From Gammaproteobacteria bacterium Ga0077554 (GTDB taxonomy: Bacteria; Pseudomonadota; Gammaproteobacteria; Ga0077554; Ga007554): a stretch of DNA of 64,000 bases. The notes beneath the pieces were generated by a model. The model worked only from the letters and a program-made list of their open reading frames with translations, was not told the origin of the DNA and did no database searches. Of this stretch, positions 46,186-57,083 are shown piece by piece (positions within the stretch are counted from its first letter, which is position 1; every line of letters starts with the position of its first letter). The stretch spans positions 133,267 to 197,266 of the forward strand of contig LNFF01000040.1 in assembly GCA_001464585.1 (NCBI GenBank), read 5' to 3'. The position numbers and the translations under genes are program-made.

Positions 46186-47826
46186 CAACCCTGCTGACGC
46201 AAGCGCGTCCACGCCCAGCACATCCAGCACGCCCTGCGCAGCACGGCGCCCGGTTTCTGCACCGCCATTCATATAGCCCTGAAAATCGTAGCTGCAATGT
46301 TCGCCCGCAAAAAATAACTTTCCCACCGACTTGAATTCAGCCCCCGCGATCGTCGTCCACTGCCCAGGCTTATAGCACGCGTAACTCGCTTTGCTGTAGG
46401 GAAAGCTTGGCCAGTGAAAGCGTTCGACTTTGCCATTGCGCAAAGCGTTAGCGCCCGGAAACGCCTTTTCAAACCCTGCCATTAAACGATTCGCCTGTTG
46501 CAACGGCGTCGCCTTACCCACCCCGATACCCGCACGCCCACCCGAATAAAGTGTTAACCCTCCAGCGGTGCCAGGCTGCAATTGGGAATTGTCCCACGCC
46601 AGTTGAAATGCTTCATCCGTGAAAATATCGCCCTGATAACCTTGCGCACGCCACACGCGTTGTTTCATGCCCACCAGTACCTTGGCATTCGTACCGTAAC
46701 CTAACTCAGCAATGGCTTTTTTCTTGTACCCCGGCAAATCAACGCGCATATCCACTTCACGCAACAGCGTAAACGGTAACGTCATGATCACGACATCAGC
46801 GCGCACATCGCGCACTGTTCCGCTGGACGTGTGGAATGTAAGTACAAAACCGCTTTTCTTTTTGGTCAACGCTTCAAGCCGATGGCGTAAATGCAATTGG
46901 CCGCGTAAACGGTGCGTGAGCGCGGCAGTGATTTGCTGGTTACCGCCCTTGATTTTGTAACGCTCATCACTGTCACCAAACACCGCGAATTTATTGTTCG
47001 AAAGATCCGTGGAAATCAGAAAAATCAGATTCAACGCCGATTGCTGATCCGTCTCCAGGCCATACTCAGTAACGTACGCTACGCTCAACAAATCACGGAT
47101 CCAGCCCGTTGCGCCAATACTTTCCAGATATTCGGCAATCGATATATTATCCAGGCGCGTCGCGTTACCTTCATTTTCAAAATCCACCACCCCGCCCAAT
47201 GTTTCCGCATCCGCCTGGATACGCTCTGCCAGCGGACGAAACGCGTCGATTACTTGCGCTTCTGTATGGTGTTGCCCACCAAAAAAATAGGCTGACTTAA
47301 GCACTGTTTCACTGGGCAACTCGCGGTCAAGAAGTTCCAGGCCAAACTCCTGCGCAAGCTGCAGCATATCTTCGTGGCCGCTATCAATGAACTCGCCGCC
47401 CAGCTCCGTAGTCAAGCCCGGCGCCAGAATATCTTTAGCGGTATGGATGCGGCCACCAGCGCGCGTATTCGCCTCATAGATATCAGCATATATCCCAGCT
47501 TTTTTCAGCGTATACGCCGCATTAAGGCCTGCAATCCCCGCGCCGATAACCGCCACGCGCGGACCATCAAAATGCCGTGCCGCCGCCTGAATTAACGGAC
47601 TATTCGCCACACTTAACGCCGCCACCGCGCCCGAAGAAACTTTCAGGAAATCCCGGCGCGTCCAGGTATTTTTAGAAAAAGCATCATGCTCAATTAACTC
47701 ATCAACGGGCGGCGCATCCGGCCGATTCGACATGATAGCCAGCCGCATGATTTTACGCAGCGCCGCAAACAAAGGGGTACGGGAAGCGGTAGTGCGTTTC
47801 GATACAACAGGTGGGGATGGCAACAT
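46171..47826 (-). CDS. Tat-exported flavin amine oxidase
   Basis: About 551 residues from an ATG at 47826 with a strong AAGGAG 6-7 bases upstream. RRDFLKVSSGAVAALSVA is a twin-arginine signal, unusually far in (about residue 57). VAVIGAGIAGLNAAYTLKKAG binds FAD, and GGRIHT and FFAGEHCSYDFQGYMNGG are typical of monoamine oxidases. The substrate is unknown. A start at 47733 would give a more ordinary Tat signal, but the ribosome-binding site favours the longer form. Confidence 0.87.
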   Translation of the reverse strand: MLPSPPVVSKRTTASRTPLFAALRKIMRLAIMSNRPDAPPVDELIEHDAFSKNTWTRRDFLKVSSGAVAALSVANSPLIQAAARHFDGPRVAVIGAGIAGLNAAYTLKKAGIYADIYEANTRAGGRIHTAKDILAPGLTTELGGEFIDSGHEDMLQLAQEFGLELLDRELPSETVLKSAYFFGGQHHTEAQVIDAFRPLAERIQADAETLGGVVDFENEGNATRLDNISIAEYLESIGATGWIRDLLSVAYVTEYGLETDQQSALNLIFLISTDLSNNKFAVFGDSDERYKIKGGNQQITAALTHRLRGQLHLRHRLEALTKKKSGFVLTFHTSSGTVRDVRADVVIMTLPFTLLREVDMRVDLPGYKKKAIAELGYGTNAKVLVGMKQRVWRAQGYQGDIFTDEAFQLAWDNSQLQPGTAGGLTLYSGGRAGIGVGKATPLQQANRLMAGFEKAFPGANALRNGKVERFHWPSFPYSKASYACYKPGQWTTIAGAEFKSVGKLFFAGEHCSYDFQGYMNGGAETGRRAAQGVLDVLGVDALASAGLLSIA

Positions 47827-48030
47827 CAAATCTCCTTATTTTTATGGGGGGGGGTTCCTGACAACACAAAGATAGCGTACACAACACATGATTTCAATAT
47901 TGCTTAAGTTTTCAGGATGCCGGAGAATACACTCCATAAACATGGACATTTTAAAAGACATTTATATTAAAAAAATCAACATTAATGTAATTAAATATAT
48001 GTTTTTATTAAATTAAAAAACAATTAGCCA

Positions 48031-49263
48031 ATGGACATAAATAAGGACACCCTTTACATGGTTACGCCCAAAGATGATCTCTTGAGGATTGAAACCCATC
48101 GTTCCGGGATATTTAAGTTCCAGGCAGGCATAAATAGCCTCACCTTGCAGCCGCTACTCGACAGAATTGAGGATGCGCATCGCCGCTTCTCAAGCATGCC
48201 AATACTCCCGGATGTAGCTATCAAGCTTGAAAGAGAGATCTTGGTTGATAGCGTCTATGGCACCAATACCATTGAAAACGGCGGTCTTACTGAAGAAGAA
48301 ACAGCAGCAGTGCTTGATGCTCCGCCTGAAAAGGCCAAAGAAGAAAGCGCATTGCGCGTGGTGAATATCCGTAAGGCCTATGACATAGCCGAAGGATACG
48401 GGGAATATTGGCGCGCGAATATCAAAAGTAAAAACCATCCCCATCTAATCCTGGAAGAGGAAATATTTACCGACCTGCATGAAAAGATTACACAGGGATT
48501 ACGCCACGCCGATAACATCCCAGGACGCTATCGTGACAATCCAAAAGATCGGCGCACCCAAGTGGGTAACGCGGCGCACGGCGGCATTTATACACCGCCC
48601 AAATGTCTCGATGACATTCAAATGTTGATGGCTACCTTTGTCAAATGGGCAAACACCGCCCCGATCTATAATCTTTCGCCGTTACTGCGCGCGCCGTTGA
48701 TTCATTATTACTTTGAGCGTATCCACCCGTTTTGGGATGGTAATGGCCGCGTCGGTCGCGTGATTGAAGCCATGATATTGAAGGCGGCAGGCTATAAATA
48801 TGTGCCTTTTGCTTTGTCACGCCATTACCTTGAACATATAGACCAGTATTTCAGCCTTTTTAACCAAGCACGCAAGGCTGAAGAAAAAGGCAAGGATAAC
48901 CCTAACCAGGAATTTGTAGCATTTTTTCTTGAGGGCACATTAACGGTTTTCAATCAATTGCATGATCGGATTAACGAGATCCTTGGTTACCTGCTTTACA
49001 AATCTCGGCTACGTGACCTGTACGAACTAAAAGCGATCAATAACCGCCAATATCATATTATCAACAATTTATTGCAGGTCGGTACAACACTCACACTTAC
49101 TGACATGCAATCGCAGCTTTGGTATAACAGTCTCTACGAGAAACTCACGGCCAAAACCCGTGCGCGCGATATGAAAGGACTGCTTGAGCAGCAACTCATT
49201 CGTTATGTGGGCGACGGCGAAGACAGGAAAATATTGCTGCCGATTATTAATATAATGGCATAG
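48031..49263 (+). CDS. Fic-family AMP-transferase-like protein with inhibitory motif
   Basis: A 410-residue protein with the Fic core IHPFWDGNGRVGR (about residues 231-243). An N-terminal inhibitory helix motif TNTIEN (about 78-83), of the (S/T)xxxE(G/N) type, blocks ATP binding in class II Fic enzymes. The C-terminal 100 residues look like a winged-helix DNA-binding region. Such proteins modify target proteins by AMPylation; the target is unknown. About 150 bases of very AT-rich DNA precede it, and no partner gene is adjacent. A second ATG at 48058 is better placed behind AAGGA. Confidence 0.88.
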   Translation: MDINKDTLYMVTPKDDLLRIETHRSGIFKFQAGINSLTLQPLLDRIEDAHRRFSSMPILPDVAIKLEREILVDSVYGTNTIENGGLTEEETAAVLDAPPEKAKEESALRVVNIRKAYDIAEGYGEYWRANIKSKNHPHLILEEEIFTDLHEKITQGLRHADNIPGRYRDNPKDRRTQVGNAAHGGIYTPPKCLDDIQMLMATFVKWANTAPIYNLSPLLRAPLIHYYFERIHPFWDGNGRVGRVIEAMILKAAGYKYVPFALSRHYLEHIDQYFSLFNQARKAEEKGKDNPNQEFVAFFLEGTLTVFNQLHDRINEILGYLLYKSRLRDLYELKAINNRQYHIINNLLQVGTTLTLTDMQSQLWYNSLYEKLTAKTRARDMKGLLEQQLIRYVGDGEDRKILLPIINIMA

Positions 49264-49315
49264 TAATTTACACCAACCGCCAAGCTTCTTCGGCACCACT
49301 CACTAATGTTGGGTA

Positions 49316-50956
49316 TTAATGCCGGAAATGCCGCATACCCGTAAACACCATGGCAATACCATGCTCGTTTGCGGCGTCGATGACTTCCTGGTCGCGCATC
49401 GAGCCGCCGGGTTGAATGACGGCGGTGATGCCCACGTCTGCGGCGCTATCGAGGCCGTCACGGAACGGGAAGAAGGCGTCGGATGCCATCACTGAACCTT
49501 TGACAACCAGGCCCGCATCAGCGGCCTTGATAGCCGCGATGCGTGCGCTGTAAACGCGGCTCATTTGTCCTGCGCCAATGCCGATGGTCATACTATCTTT
49601 GCAATATACAATCGCATTGGATTTTACAAATTTTGCGGTCTTCCACGCAAATAGAAGATCCCGCATCTCCTGTTCGGTTGGTGCGCGCTGGGTCACGACT
49701 TTAAGATCGCCCTGGGTAATCATGCCGATGTCACGATCCTGCACCAGCAGGCCGCCAGTGACACGCTTGTAATCAAGATCAGCCGTGCGTTGACTGCTCC
49801 ACGCGCCGCACATGGATGTGCCAGTGCCACCAGAGGCAGGATGCCGGAAGTGGCCTCCACACACCAGCACGCGCACATTGGGTTTAGTCGCCAATATCGG
49901 TAGCGCGTCATCATTCACACCAGGCGCAATAATCACTTCGACAAATTGACGCTCGATAATGGCTTTGGCAGTGATGGCGTCCAGCGCCTGATTAAAGGCA
50001 ATGATGCCGCCAAACGCGGAAGTGGGATCGGTTTTGTAGGCGCGGTCATATGCCTCAAACAATGACGCGCCCAGCGCCACACCGCACGGGTTGGCGTGCT
50101 TGACGATCACGCAGGCCGACCCTTCATTAAACGACTTGACGCATTCCAACGCGGCGTCGGTGTCGGCAATGTTATTGAATGACAGTTCCTTGCCCTGCAC
50201 TTGACGCGCGGTGGCGACACTTGCTTCGCGGCCATGTTCGACGACAGAGCGCTCCACATAAAATGCGGCGTGCTGATGCGGATTTTCGCCATAGCGCAGG
50301 TCTTGCGCTTTGATGAATTGACTATTGAAAGTGCGGGGAAACAATTCACGCTCGCCGCTTTCATGTAATGCGCCAAAATAATTTGCGATGGCACCGTCAT
50401 AGCGTGCCGTGTGTTCAAAAACTTTTACGGCTAACGAATAGCGCGTAGCGGCACTGACTGCGCCTTGATACTTGTCCATTTCTGCCAGCACCGTAGCATA
50501 GTCAGTAGCATCGGTGACGACGGTTACAGAGGCGTGGTTTTTTGCGCTGGAACGCAACATGGCAGGGCCGCCAATGTCGATATTTTCGATAGCGTCTTCA
50601 CGGCTGCAGGCAGGGTTGGCAACGGTTTTTTCAAACGGATAAAGATTAACAACCACCAGCTCAATCGGAGCAATGCCGTGTTGCGCCATCACACCATCAT
50701 CCACGCCGCGCCGCCCCAGCAATCCACCATGAATTTTGGGGTGAAGCGTTTTCACCCGCCCGTCCATCATTTCTGGAAAGCCAGTATAGTCGGATACTTC
50801 GATTACTTTTATGCCGTGGCTTGCGAGTAATTGAGCAGTGCCACCGGTAGAGAGAATCTCTACCTGATGGCACTGCAGACTACGCGCAAACTCCACAACG
50901 CCCGTTTTATCTGAAACGCTGATCAGCGCTCGTTTAATAGGCGTGTTGTTAGGCAT
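49316..50956 (-). CDS. purH: bifunctional AICAR formyltransferase/IMP cyclohydrolase
   Basis: About 546 residues from the ATG at 50956. IMP cyclohydrolase domain ([28 protein letters not shown]) is followed by the formyltransferase domain ([24 protein letters not shown]). It catalyses the last two steps of IMP synthesis. It follows fis, as in many gammaproteobacteria. Confidence 0.98.
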   Translation of the reverse strand: MPNNTPIKRALISVSDKTGVVEFARSLQCHQVEILSTGGTAQLLASHGIKVIEVSDYTGFPEMMDGRVKTLHPKIHGGLLGRRGVDDGVMAQHGIAPIELVVVNLYPFEKTVANPACSREDAIENIDIGGPAMLRSSAKNHASVTVVTDATDYATVLAEMDKYQGAVSAATRYSLAVKVFEHTARYDGAIANYFGALHESGERELFPRTFNSQFIKAQDLRYGENPHQHAAFYVERSVVEHGREASVATARQVQGKELSFNNIADTDAALECVKSFNEGSACVIVKHANPCGVALGASLFEAYDRAYKTDPTSAFGGIIAFNQALDAITAKAIIERQFVEVIIAPGVNDDALPILATKPNVRVLVCGGHFRHPASGGTGTSMCGAWSSQRTADLDYKRVTGGLLVQDRDIGMITQGDLKVVTQRAPTEQEMRDLLFAWKTAKFVKSNAIVYCKDSMTIGIGAGQMSRVYSARIAAIKAADAGLVVKGSVMASDAFFPFRDGLDSAADVGITAVIQPGGSMRDQEVIDAANEHGIAMVFTGMRHFRH

Positions 50957-51038
50957 GACGCAAAGAACTCTAATAGTTGTAGATAAGGTGACCCCCCACA
51001 TAGCGCCTGTTATGAACAGGTGCTATGCCGCACCGTTT

Positions 51039-51323
51039 TTAATCGAGTCCGTAAATCTTGAGTTTTTTGCGCAATGTGCCACGGTTGATACCCAGCAATA
51101 CAGATGCCTGGCTCTGGTTGCCGCGGGTATGACGCATCACCGCAGTGAGCAGCGGACGCTCCATTTCACTAAGCACCAGGTGATAAAGATCGCCGGGTGC
51201 GGCACCATCCAAATCGTCGAAATAACGCTCCAACGCGGCTTCAACAGCAGCGGCAAGCGGTTTTTTACGCCGTTCCAACCCGGCAGCTAATTCACTCTTA
51301 ACGTCTGTAGAGGTCATACTCAT
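51039..51323 (-). CDS. fis: Fis-family nucleoid protein
   Basis: A 94-residue protein with the Fis helix-turn-helix at its C-terminus (TRGNQSQASVLLGINRGTL then RKKLKIYGLD) and a helical N-terminus. Fis bends DNA and controls growth-rate-linked genes. The ATG overlaps the dusB stop by 4 bases, the conserved dusB-fis arrangement. Confidence 0.96.
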   Translation of the reverse strand: MSMTSTDVKSELAAGLERRKKPLAAAVEAALERYFDDLDGAAPGDLYHLVLSEMERPLLTAVMRHTRGNQSQASVLLGINRGTLRKKLKIYGLD

Positions 51324-52306
51324 GCGGCCATCTCCATTTGTGTTTCCAGTTGGTCAAAGAAATCTCGCGTTACTGCGAGCTGTCGGTCTATTGTTTCCAG
51401 CTTGTTAACCTCATGACGAAAAGCAGCGCCACCTGGCTGACCCTTGCTGTACCAAGAGATATGTTTGCGCGCCATAAAAACCCCGGTATCACTACCGTAG
51501 AATTCATAGAGCCTGAATAGGTGGCTGAGCATGATTTCGCGTATCTCGGAGACTGGCGGATCAGGCAGCAACTCACCCGTTTTTAAATAATGATCAATAA
51601 TGCGGAATAACCAAGGTCTTCCCTGTGCTGCACGGCCGATCATAACCCCATCTGCACCTGTGTAGTCAAGTACGAATTTAGCGTGTTCGGGTGTACAGAT
51701 GTCCCCATTGGCAATTACCGGGATTTTTACGGCGCGTTTAATGGCGGAAATGGTGTCATATTCCGCATGGCCAGTGTAACCACAGGCTCGCGTACGGCCA
51801 TGCACCGCCAGCGCCTGAATACCGGCATCTTCGGCGATTCTGGCAATCGCAATGCCGTTACGGTGATCTTTATCCCAGCCGGTGCGAATCTTGAGCGTTA
51901 CCGGTATATCTACTGCGCTCACTACCCCATGCAATATGCGCTTCACCAGATCTTCGTGCTGCAATAGCGCAGAACCTGCCATGACATTGCAGACTTTTTT
52001 GGCCGGGCAACCCATATTAATGTCGATGATTTGCGCGCCATTGTCCACATTATAACGCGCCGCTTCAGCCATCATCAGCGGGTCTGCACCAGCGATCTGC
52101 ACGGAGGTGGGTTCGGTTTCACCTTGGTGGTTAGCGCGCCGCAAGGTTTTAGCGCTGCCCCACAACAGGGAATTAGACGATACCATTTCAGATATGGCCA
52201 TGCCAGCACCCTGCTCTTTGCAGAGTTGCCGGAACGGACGATCCGTCACTCCCGCCATCGGCGCCAGCACTAAATTATTGATTAACTTGTACGATCCAAT
52301 TTGCAT
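51320..52306 (-). CDS. dusB: tRNA-dihydrouridine synthase B
   Basis: About 328 residues from the ATG at 52306 (MQIGSYKLINNLVLAPMAGV). IDINMGCPAKKVCNVMAGSA carries the catalytic cysteine, and the flavin-binding barrel is complete. It reduces uridine in the tRNA D loop. It heads the dusB-fis-purH run. Confidence 0.97.
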   Translation of the reverse strand: MQIGSYKLINNLVLAPMAGVTDRPFRQLCKEQGAGMAISEMVSSNSLLWGSAKTLRRANHQGETEPTSVQIAGADPLMMAEAARYNVDNGAQIIDINMGCPAKKVCNVMAGSALLQHEDLVKRILHGVVSAVDIPVTLKIRTGWDKDHRNGIAIARIAEDAGIQALAVHGRTRACGYTGHAEYDTISAIKRAVKIPVIANGDICTPEHAKFVLDYTGADGVMIGRAAQGRPWLFRIIDHYLKTGELLPDPPVSEIREIMLSHLFRLYEFYGSDTGVFMARKHISWYSKGQPGGAAFRHEVNKLETIDRQLAVTRDFFDQLETQMEMAA

Positions 52307-52490
52307 TAAGCGTTTTCGACTCTTGGGCAGTTTGTCACCAATTGGAGACAAACTTATTCAAAGCCGACATCATACGCCGTAACAGCGCGAGGATAAAGAT
52401 GGGGGATGAATATTTTTCCAGGGGTGATCTTCTGGCACAACGAGGCATGTTCACCTGAGTGCAAAATAGGTAGGCTGGTTATTTGGTTGT

Positions 52491-53429
52491 TCAAATAAAT
52501 GTAAACTCAAAACCGACGGCCGTTTTACCAGGATCCGCAAGCTCTAATGAAACCTCAATCGGTCGGCCGGGTCGCATGCCGCCATCAATCTCTGCCGTGT
52601 TGCCCATATACTCTGCCGGCTGAAAGCGGCGCATTGCGACGGTGCGGCCGCTGAAGTCAGACAAACTTAGCTGTAACAACGGATAAGATTGAGGGAAGGC
52701 CGCGTTATTGACCAGCGTTGCGGTAACTAACAAGGCATTGGCAACGCTGGGATGACTGCGTAACTCACGGTTAACCAACGTGATTTTTGTTATGTCCGAT
52801 TGAAGCGGAAGGGTGCATCCGGCATGGCGGCACATTTCTTCGAGGGCTGGTCGCCACTGGGCATAGCGCGCCAGATCGCCACGGTTAAAGTAAGCAAACT
52901 GAGTGACCAATGCCGCCATCAAGGCAAGATTGACCACGCTCCAGATCAACGTGGCGCTCAGACTGATACGTTTTGGCCCGACTACAGCGTCAGGCTCCAG
53001 GCGCTCTCCGCCAACAATGGGCGGTGCATTGATAAGATCAAATTCATCGACGGTGACGGCACCTGCCCGCTCTATGCGAACGTCGCTCACGCTGTTGCGG
53101 TCGGGCATGGCCATGATTTCTTCGGGCGCGGCGGCGGCACTCTGTACAGAAATAAAGGTAGCCGCTTCCATCGGCGCGGCGCTCGCGGCAGGTGGATCGC
53201 TCAGTACCCCACTCGTGGCGAAGTATCTGGGCGGTTCTTGCGCATCCCTGGGATCACCGCACTTGGGCACCCTGCCCGGCGAAAGCAGATCATCGGGGCG
53301 TTCCGATAAATTATCCAGGGCGCTGAATACCGCATGACACACGCTGCAACGCACCCGCCCTTGGGCGGCGGCGAGTTGTTGGGCATTAATTCCGAATAGA
53401 GTTTTGCAGGACGAGCAAAGTGTATACAT
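52491..53429 (-). CDS. zinc-ribbon DUF3426 membrane protein
   Basis: A 312-residue protein. An MJ0042-type zinc ribbon opens it (CSSC...CSVCHAVF, residues 5-33), then a variable linker, one transmembrane helix (about 158-182) and a periplasmic DUF3426 domain with RRFQPAEYMG and GFEFTFI at the end. The family is typically found near dusB-fis and prmA in proteobacteria; its role is unknown. Confidence 0.88.
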   Translation of the reverse strand: MYTLCSSCKTLFGINAQQLAAAQGRVRCSVCHAVFSALDNLSERPDDLLSPGRVPKCGDPRDAQEPPRYFATSGVLSDPPAASAAPMEAATFISVQSAAAAPEEIMAMPDRNSVSDVRIERAGAVTVDEFDLINAPPIVGGERLEPDAVVGPKRISLSATLIWSVVNLALMAALVTQFAYFNRGDLARYAQWRPALEEMCRHAGCTLPLQSDITKITLVNRELRSHPSVANALLVTATLVNNAAFPQSYPLLQLSLSDFSGRTVAMRRFQPAEYMGNTAEIDGGMRPGRPIEVSLELADPGKTAVGFEFTFI

Positions 53430-53692
53430 GACTGATGAGATTTTACCTTCAAAAAACGGATTGGGTACGGCTTTCTCGCGTCATCAGATATTAGTCAGTC
53501 GCAGGCGCAGTCACCATTTTCAGATAGGGTTAGCATTGCCTGTAGTGTAACGCAAATACCGTTGCGACACAGCAATGATGCGGAAATGCAGCAGATGCAC
53601 GGACGGAGCATTATCCTGAAAACGGTGATAGAAAAATCCCGGCTCATATGATACATTAGAACATGTTAATTTTCTAATTTAAGGTGCACCCC

Positions 53693-53938
53693 ATGACCAT
53701 TAATCGTATTGTACGCACCCTTGCCGGAACATTTATTCTGTTATCGCTGGCATTAGGCGTGGAAGCCAGCCCGGTATTTCATAACGTGAACTGGTTGTGG
53801 TTTACTGTCTTTGTCGGCGCAAATCTGTTGCAGAGCGGCATTACCCGCTGGTGTTTGATGGATCAAATTCTGGCAAAATTAGGCGTGTCCGCCACAGAAC
53901 CCTGCGCGCCGCACACGGATGTGCACGTGTCGCGTTAG
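53693..53938 (+). CDS. small DUF2892-like membrane protein
   Basis: An 81-residue protein from the ATG at 53693 behind AAGGTG, with two hydrophobic helices (about 10-26 and 35-55). The pattern MTINRIVRTLAGTFILLSLAL...VFVGANLLQSGITRWC matches DUF2892/YgaP-type inner membrane proteins, sometimes linked to rhodanese and sulfur metabolism. No such partner is beside it. A GTG three codons earlier is possible. Confidence 0.75.
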   Translation: MTINRIVRTLAGTFILLSLALGVEASPVFHNVNWLWFTVFVGANLLQSGITRWCLMDQILAKLGVSATEPCAPHTDVHVSR

Positions 53939-53988
53939 GTGGAAAGTAAGCACCTCTAACGCCGCGTCACCTGACCCACCCGGAGTAC

Positions 53989-54660
53989 TTACTTGCGCGC
54001 CTGAGCGCGCGCAAGATAGCTCATTAAAAATTCCACTGCCTCAACGCGGTTATAAGCTTCCTGCACTGTCGCGCCCCACACTGTTACGCCGTGACCGCGA
54101 ACCATCAGGGCGGGCACCATCGGCAACATGCCCTTAAATCGCCAGTCAATGGCCGCCGCAATACTCGCAACATCCAGGGTATTTTCAAACAGGGGCAGTG
54201 TCACCAGAGGATTCTGTTGCCACACACCCAATCCCTTGATCATTTCCAGCGCCGGCAACGGCATTTCCAGCACAGACAGCGGTACATCAGCACACGCCAG
54301 GCATGCATCCACGGTATGCACATGCAGGCACGCCATGGCTTCGGCAAAGTGGCGATAAATAACCTGGTGAATGGCGCTTTCAGCAGAAGGTCGGGCGCTC
54401 ACATCAAACCGCTCAACAACAGCGCCATCCCTCACTCCTACGCGCACAAAATCCGTCGCTTCGAGACGCCCTTTAGGCAAGCCACTGGCGGTGATCCAGA
54501 AAGTATCTTCTGGAGATTTGTCGGCAGCTACCGGGCCGGGATCACGCACGCGAATACTCAGATTCCCCGCTGTGCCCGGCATCCAGCCACGCGCATGAAA
54601 GTCCCGCGCAATATCCACCAGCGCGGCGCATGGCGCCAGTTGATCAAGAGGCTTTTTCAT
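53989..54660 (-). CDS. mtnB: methylthioribulose-1-phosphate dehydratase
   Basis: A 223-residue class II aldolase-fold protein with GWMPGTAGNLSIRV, CLHVHTVDACLA (zinc histidines) and MVRGHGVTVWGATVQEAYNR. It acts in methionine salvage, dehydrating methylthioribulose-1-phosphate. It follows mtnD with a 3-base gap. The intervening enzyme gene mtnC is not adjacent. Confidence 0.93.
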   Translation of the reverse strand: MKKPLDQLAPCAALVDIARDFHARGWMPGTAGNLSIRVRDPGPVAADKSPEDTFWITASGLPKGRLEATDFVRVGVRDGAVVERFDVSARPSAESAIHQVIYRHFAEAMACLHVHTVDACLACADVPLSVLEMPLPALEMIKGLGVWQQNPLVTLPLFENTLDVASIAAAIDWRFKGMLPMVPALMVRGHGVTVWGATVQEAYNRVEAVEFLMSYLARAQARK

Positions 54661-54663
54661 TAT

Positions 54664-55206
54664 TTATGCAGTGAATTGCAGGGCGCGGCCGGTATATACC
54701 GGCGTCCAGCCGCTGCTATCTATAAAATAACGCACGGCCTTGATGCGTGGTGATCCGCGCATCACAAACCAATGCTCGGTATTGGCAGGCACGTTAATAT
54801 AATCCCCGGCAACCACTTCCAGCATGAATTGATTTTCGTTCGCGTCAACAAAACCAAAATAACCCTTGCCCGCCAGGATATAACGCACTTCATCATCGGT
54901 GTGATAATGAATTTTCTCAAACTTGGCGAGCATCTCGGCCAACCCCGGAATATTTTCATGAAGCACAATCATATCGCGGGTGGTGTAGCCTGCTTCACGC
55001 TTCAAGGTTTCGAAACGATCATCGACAACATTGAGCAACGCCTCTTTTTCACCATCGTCCAGCACGGCTTTTTCCAGCAATTCATGCGTGCGTTGTGAGC
55101 CGGGCACCGGCCAATTGTGCAAGGTGATACCCAAGGGTGTAAGTGTTTTCTGAATGGCGGACAAATCGCGCGTATCAGTTTGGTCAGGAAAGATGATGCG
55201 TGCCAT
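54664..55206 (-). CDS. mtnD: acireductone dioxygenase
   Basis: A 180-residue cupin with the metal-binding set IHYHTDDEVRYI and NTEHWFVM. It cleaves acireductone to the keto-acid precursor of methionine when iron is bound. It is the first gene of a two-gene salvage operon with mtnB. Confidence 0.95.
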   Translation of the reverse strand: MARIIFPDQTDTRDLSAIQKTLTPLGITLHNWPVPGSQRTHELLEKAVLDDGEKEALLNVVDDRFETLKREAGYTTRDMIVLHENIPGLAEMLAKFEKIHYHTDDEVRYILAGKGYFGFVDANENQFMLEVVAGDYINVPANTEHWFVMRGSPRIKAVRYFIDSSGWTPVYTGRALQFTA

Positions 55207-55249
55207 GGTTCACTCCTTAAGGTTTCAGAATGTTGGAATGCGGATCAGG

Positions 55250-56587
55250 TTATACGTTTCTTCGGCCTACGTTTCTGCCACCGGAGGGCCGTGCGCCACT
55301 GCTGCGACGCTTGCTTGCCCCAGAGCCATCCGTACCGCGCCGCGCATCACCCTTGAGATTAGCCGGGCGCGAATCGTGCTTTACAGCGGGCACCAACACC
55401 GCACTCAACCAGTCGTCGTCGATACGGCCCACCGGTATCTTATGGCCGATATATTTTTCAATGTCAGGCAATGAAAAAGCATATTCTTCGCAGGCAAAAC
55501 TGATGGCGTCGCCGCTCGCGCCCGCCCGTGCGGTGCGGCCAATACGATGCACATAATCTTCGGCATCTTGCGGCAGATCAAAATTGAAAACGTGACTGAC
55601 CGCCGGAATATGCAAGCCGCGCGCCGCCACGTCGGTGGCCACCAGCACCGGTAATTCACCGGCCTGAAAGCGCGCCAGCAACGCCATGCGCTTGGTCTGC
55701 GGCACGTCACCCGACAACACGGCCGTTTCGAAGCCGTTGGCTTCCAGCGCACCCCACACCTGATCCGCCGCACGCTTGGTATTTACAAACACAATGGTGC
55801 GCGTCGGATCCATGTGCTTGAGCAGACCGATCAGCGCAGCAACTTTCTCATCACTCGCAGTATGATAAACAATTTGCGACACATTGTCGGCGGTCACCCT
55901 GTCGCTTTCAATTTTCACCAGTTGCGGATTGTTCATGTGCTCGTAAGCCAACTCGGTGACACGAAACGACAGGGTGGCCGAAAACAGCAGGCCGAGGCGC
56001 TGGTCCGGGCTGGGCATTTGCCGCAACAAATAGCGGATGTCCTTGATGAACCCCAGGTCAAACATGCGGTCGGCCTCATCCAGCACCACTACCTGCACGG
56101 CCTTCAGGTCGAATACATTCTGCTTGAAATAATCAATGATACGCCCCGGCGTACCGATCAAAATATCCAGACCGGTCTCAAACAGCGCGCGCTGTGACTC
56201 ATACCCCGCGCCGCCATACACCACGCCCACGCTCAAATCGGCATACTTGCCCAGACTCACGGCATCTTTGTGAATCTGAATCGCCAGCTCACGGGTTGGC
56301 GCCAGTATGATGGCGCGCGGCTGGTTGAGACGGCGCTTGGGCGACGCAGGCGCCATAATCAGGCGGTTCATGGTCGCCAGCAGGAAGGCAGCGGTTTTGC
56401 CCGTGCCGGTTTGCGCCTGACCCGCAACATCCTTACCCGCCAGCATCAAAGGCAAAGTAGCCGCCTGAATAGGCGTGCAGGCCGTAAACCCGGTTTCGGC
56501 AACGCCGCGCCGCAGCACGTCGGGAAGATCAAAACTCGAAAACGGGATTTGCCGGATTTCCGGGACTTCATTGGCGGATTCATTCAT
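55250..56587 (-). CDS. rhlB: DEAD-box RNA helicase RhlB
   Basis: A 445-residue helicase with the Q motif region, [12 protein letters not shown] (Walker A), [11 protein letters not shown] (DEAD), SATL and [10 protein letters not shown], ending in an arginine/glycine-rich tail. Divergent placement from trxA-rho is the gammaproteobacterial rhlB position, which favours RhlB (degradosome helicase) over RhlE. No further gene joins it on its strand. Confidence 0.88.
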   Translation of the reverse strand: MNESANEVPEIRQIPFSSFDLPDVLRRGVAETGFTACTPIQAATLPLMLAGKDVAGQAQTGTGKTAAFLLATMNRLIMAPASPKRRLNQPRAIILAPTRELAIQIHKDAVSLGKYADLSVGVVYGGAGYESQRALFETGLDILIGTPGRIIDYFKQNVFDLKAVQVVVLDEADRMFDLGFIKDIRYLLRQMPSPDQRLGLLFSATLSFRVTELAYEHMNNPQLVKIESDRVTADNVSQIVYHTASDEKVAALIGLLKHMDPTRTIVFVNTKRAADQVWGALEANGFETAVLSGDVPQTKRMALLARFQAGELPVLVATDVAARGLHIPAVSHVFNFDLPQDAEDYVHRIGRTARAGASGDAISFACEEYAFSLPDIEKYIGHKIPVGRIDDDWLSAVLVPAVKHDSRPANLKGDARRGTDGSGASKRRSSGARPSGGRNVGRRNV

Positions 56588-56756
56588 AAGTAACCAAGAA
56601 TAACAGAATTATCACTGATTGCCCTGAAAATTCTGGAGAAATATGGCGTAATTTAGACTTGAATGTTATATTTACCTGTACACACACCTTAATTCCAAAG
56701 CGGGGGGTTATCCACCCACCCGCGCTTTACCAGTTTCCACAAGGGAGAACGCCGCC

Positions 56757-57083
56757 GTGAGCAAGAATATTGTCTACGTTACCGATGCAAGCTTCGATAG
56801 CGACATACTCAAAGAAAACCTGCCCGTATTGGTCGATTTTTGGGCGGAATGGTGCGGCCCCTGCAAAATGATCGCGCCGATCCTGGACGAGATCGCCGCA
56901 GAATATGACGGCAAGATTAAAGTCGCCAAACTCAACATCGACGACAACCCCGGCACGCCACCACAATTTGGCATACGCGGCATTCCTACGCTGATGCTGT
57001 TCAAAAATGGCAGCGTTGCCGCCACCAAGGTAGGCGCCGTTTCCAAATCACAGCTCACCGCCTTTATTGATGGCGCCCTTTAG
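56757..57083 (+). CDS. trxA: thioredoxin
   Basis: A 108-residue protein with [18 protein letters not shown] (active site WCGPC) and [15 protein letters not shown]. The start is GTG behind AAGGGAGA. It precedes rho, as in other gammaproteobacteria. Confidence 0.97.
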   Translation: MSKNIVYVTDASFDSDILKENLPVLVDFWAEWCGPCKMIAPILDEIAAEYDGKIKVAKLNIDDNPGTPPQFGIRGIPTLMLFKNGSVAATKVGAVSKSQLTAFIDGAL

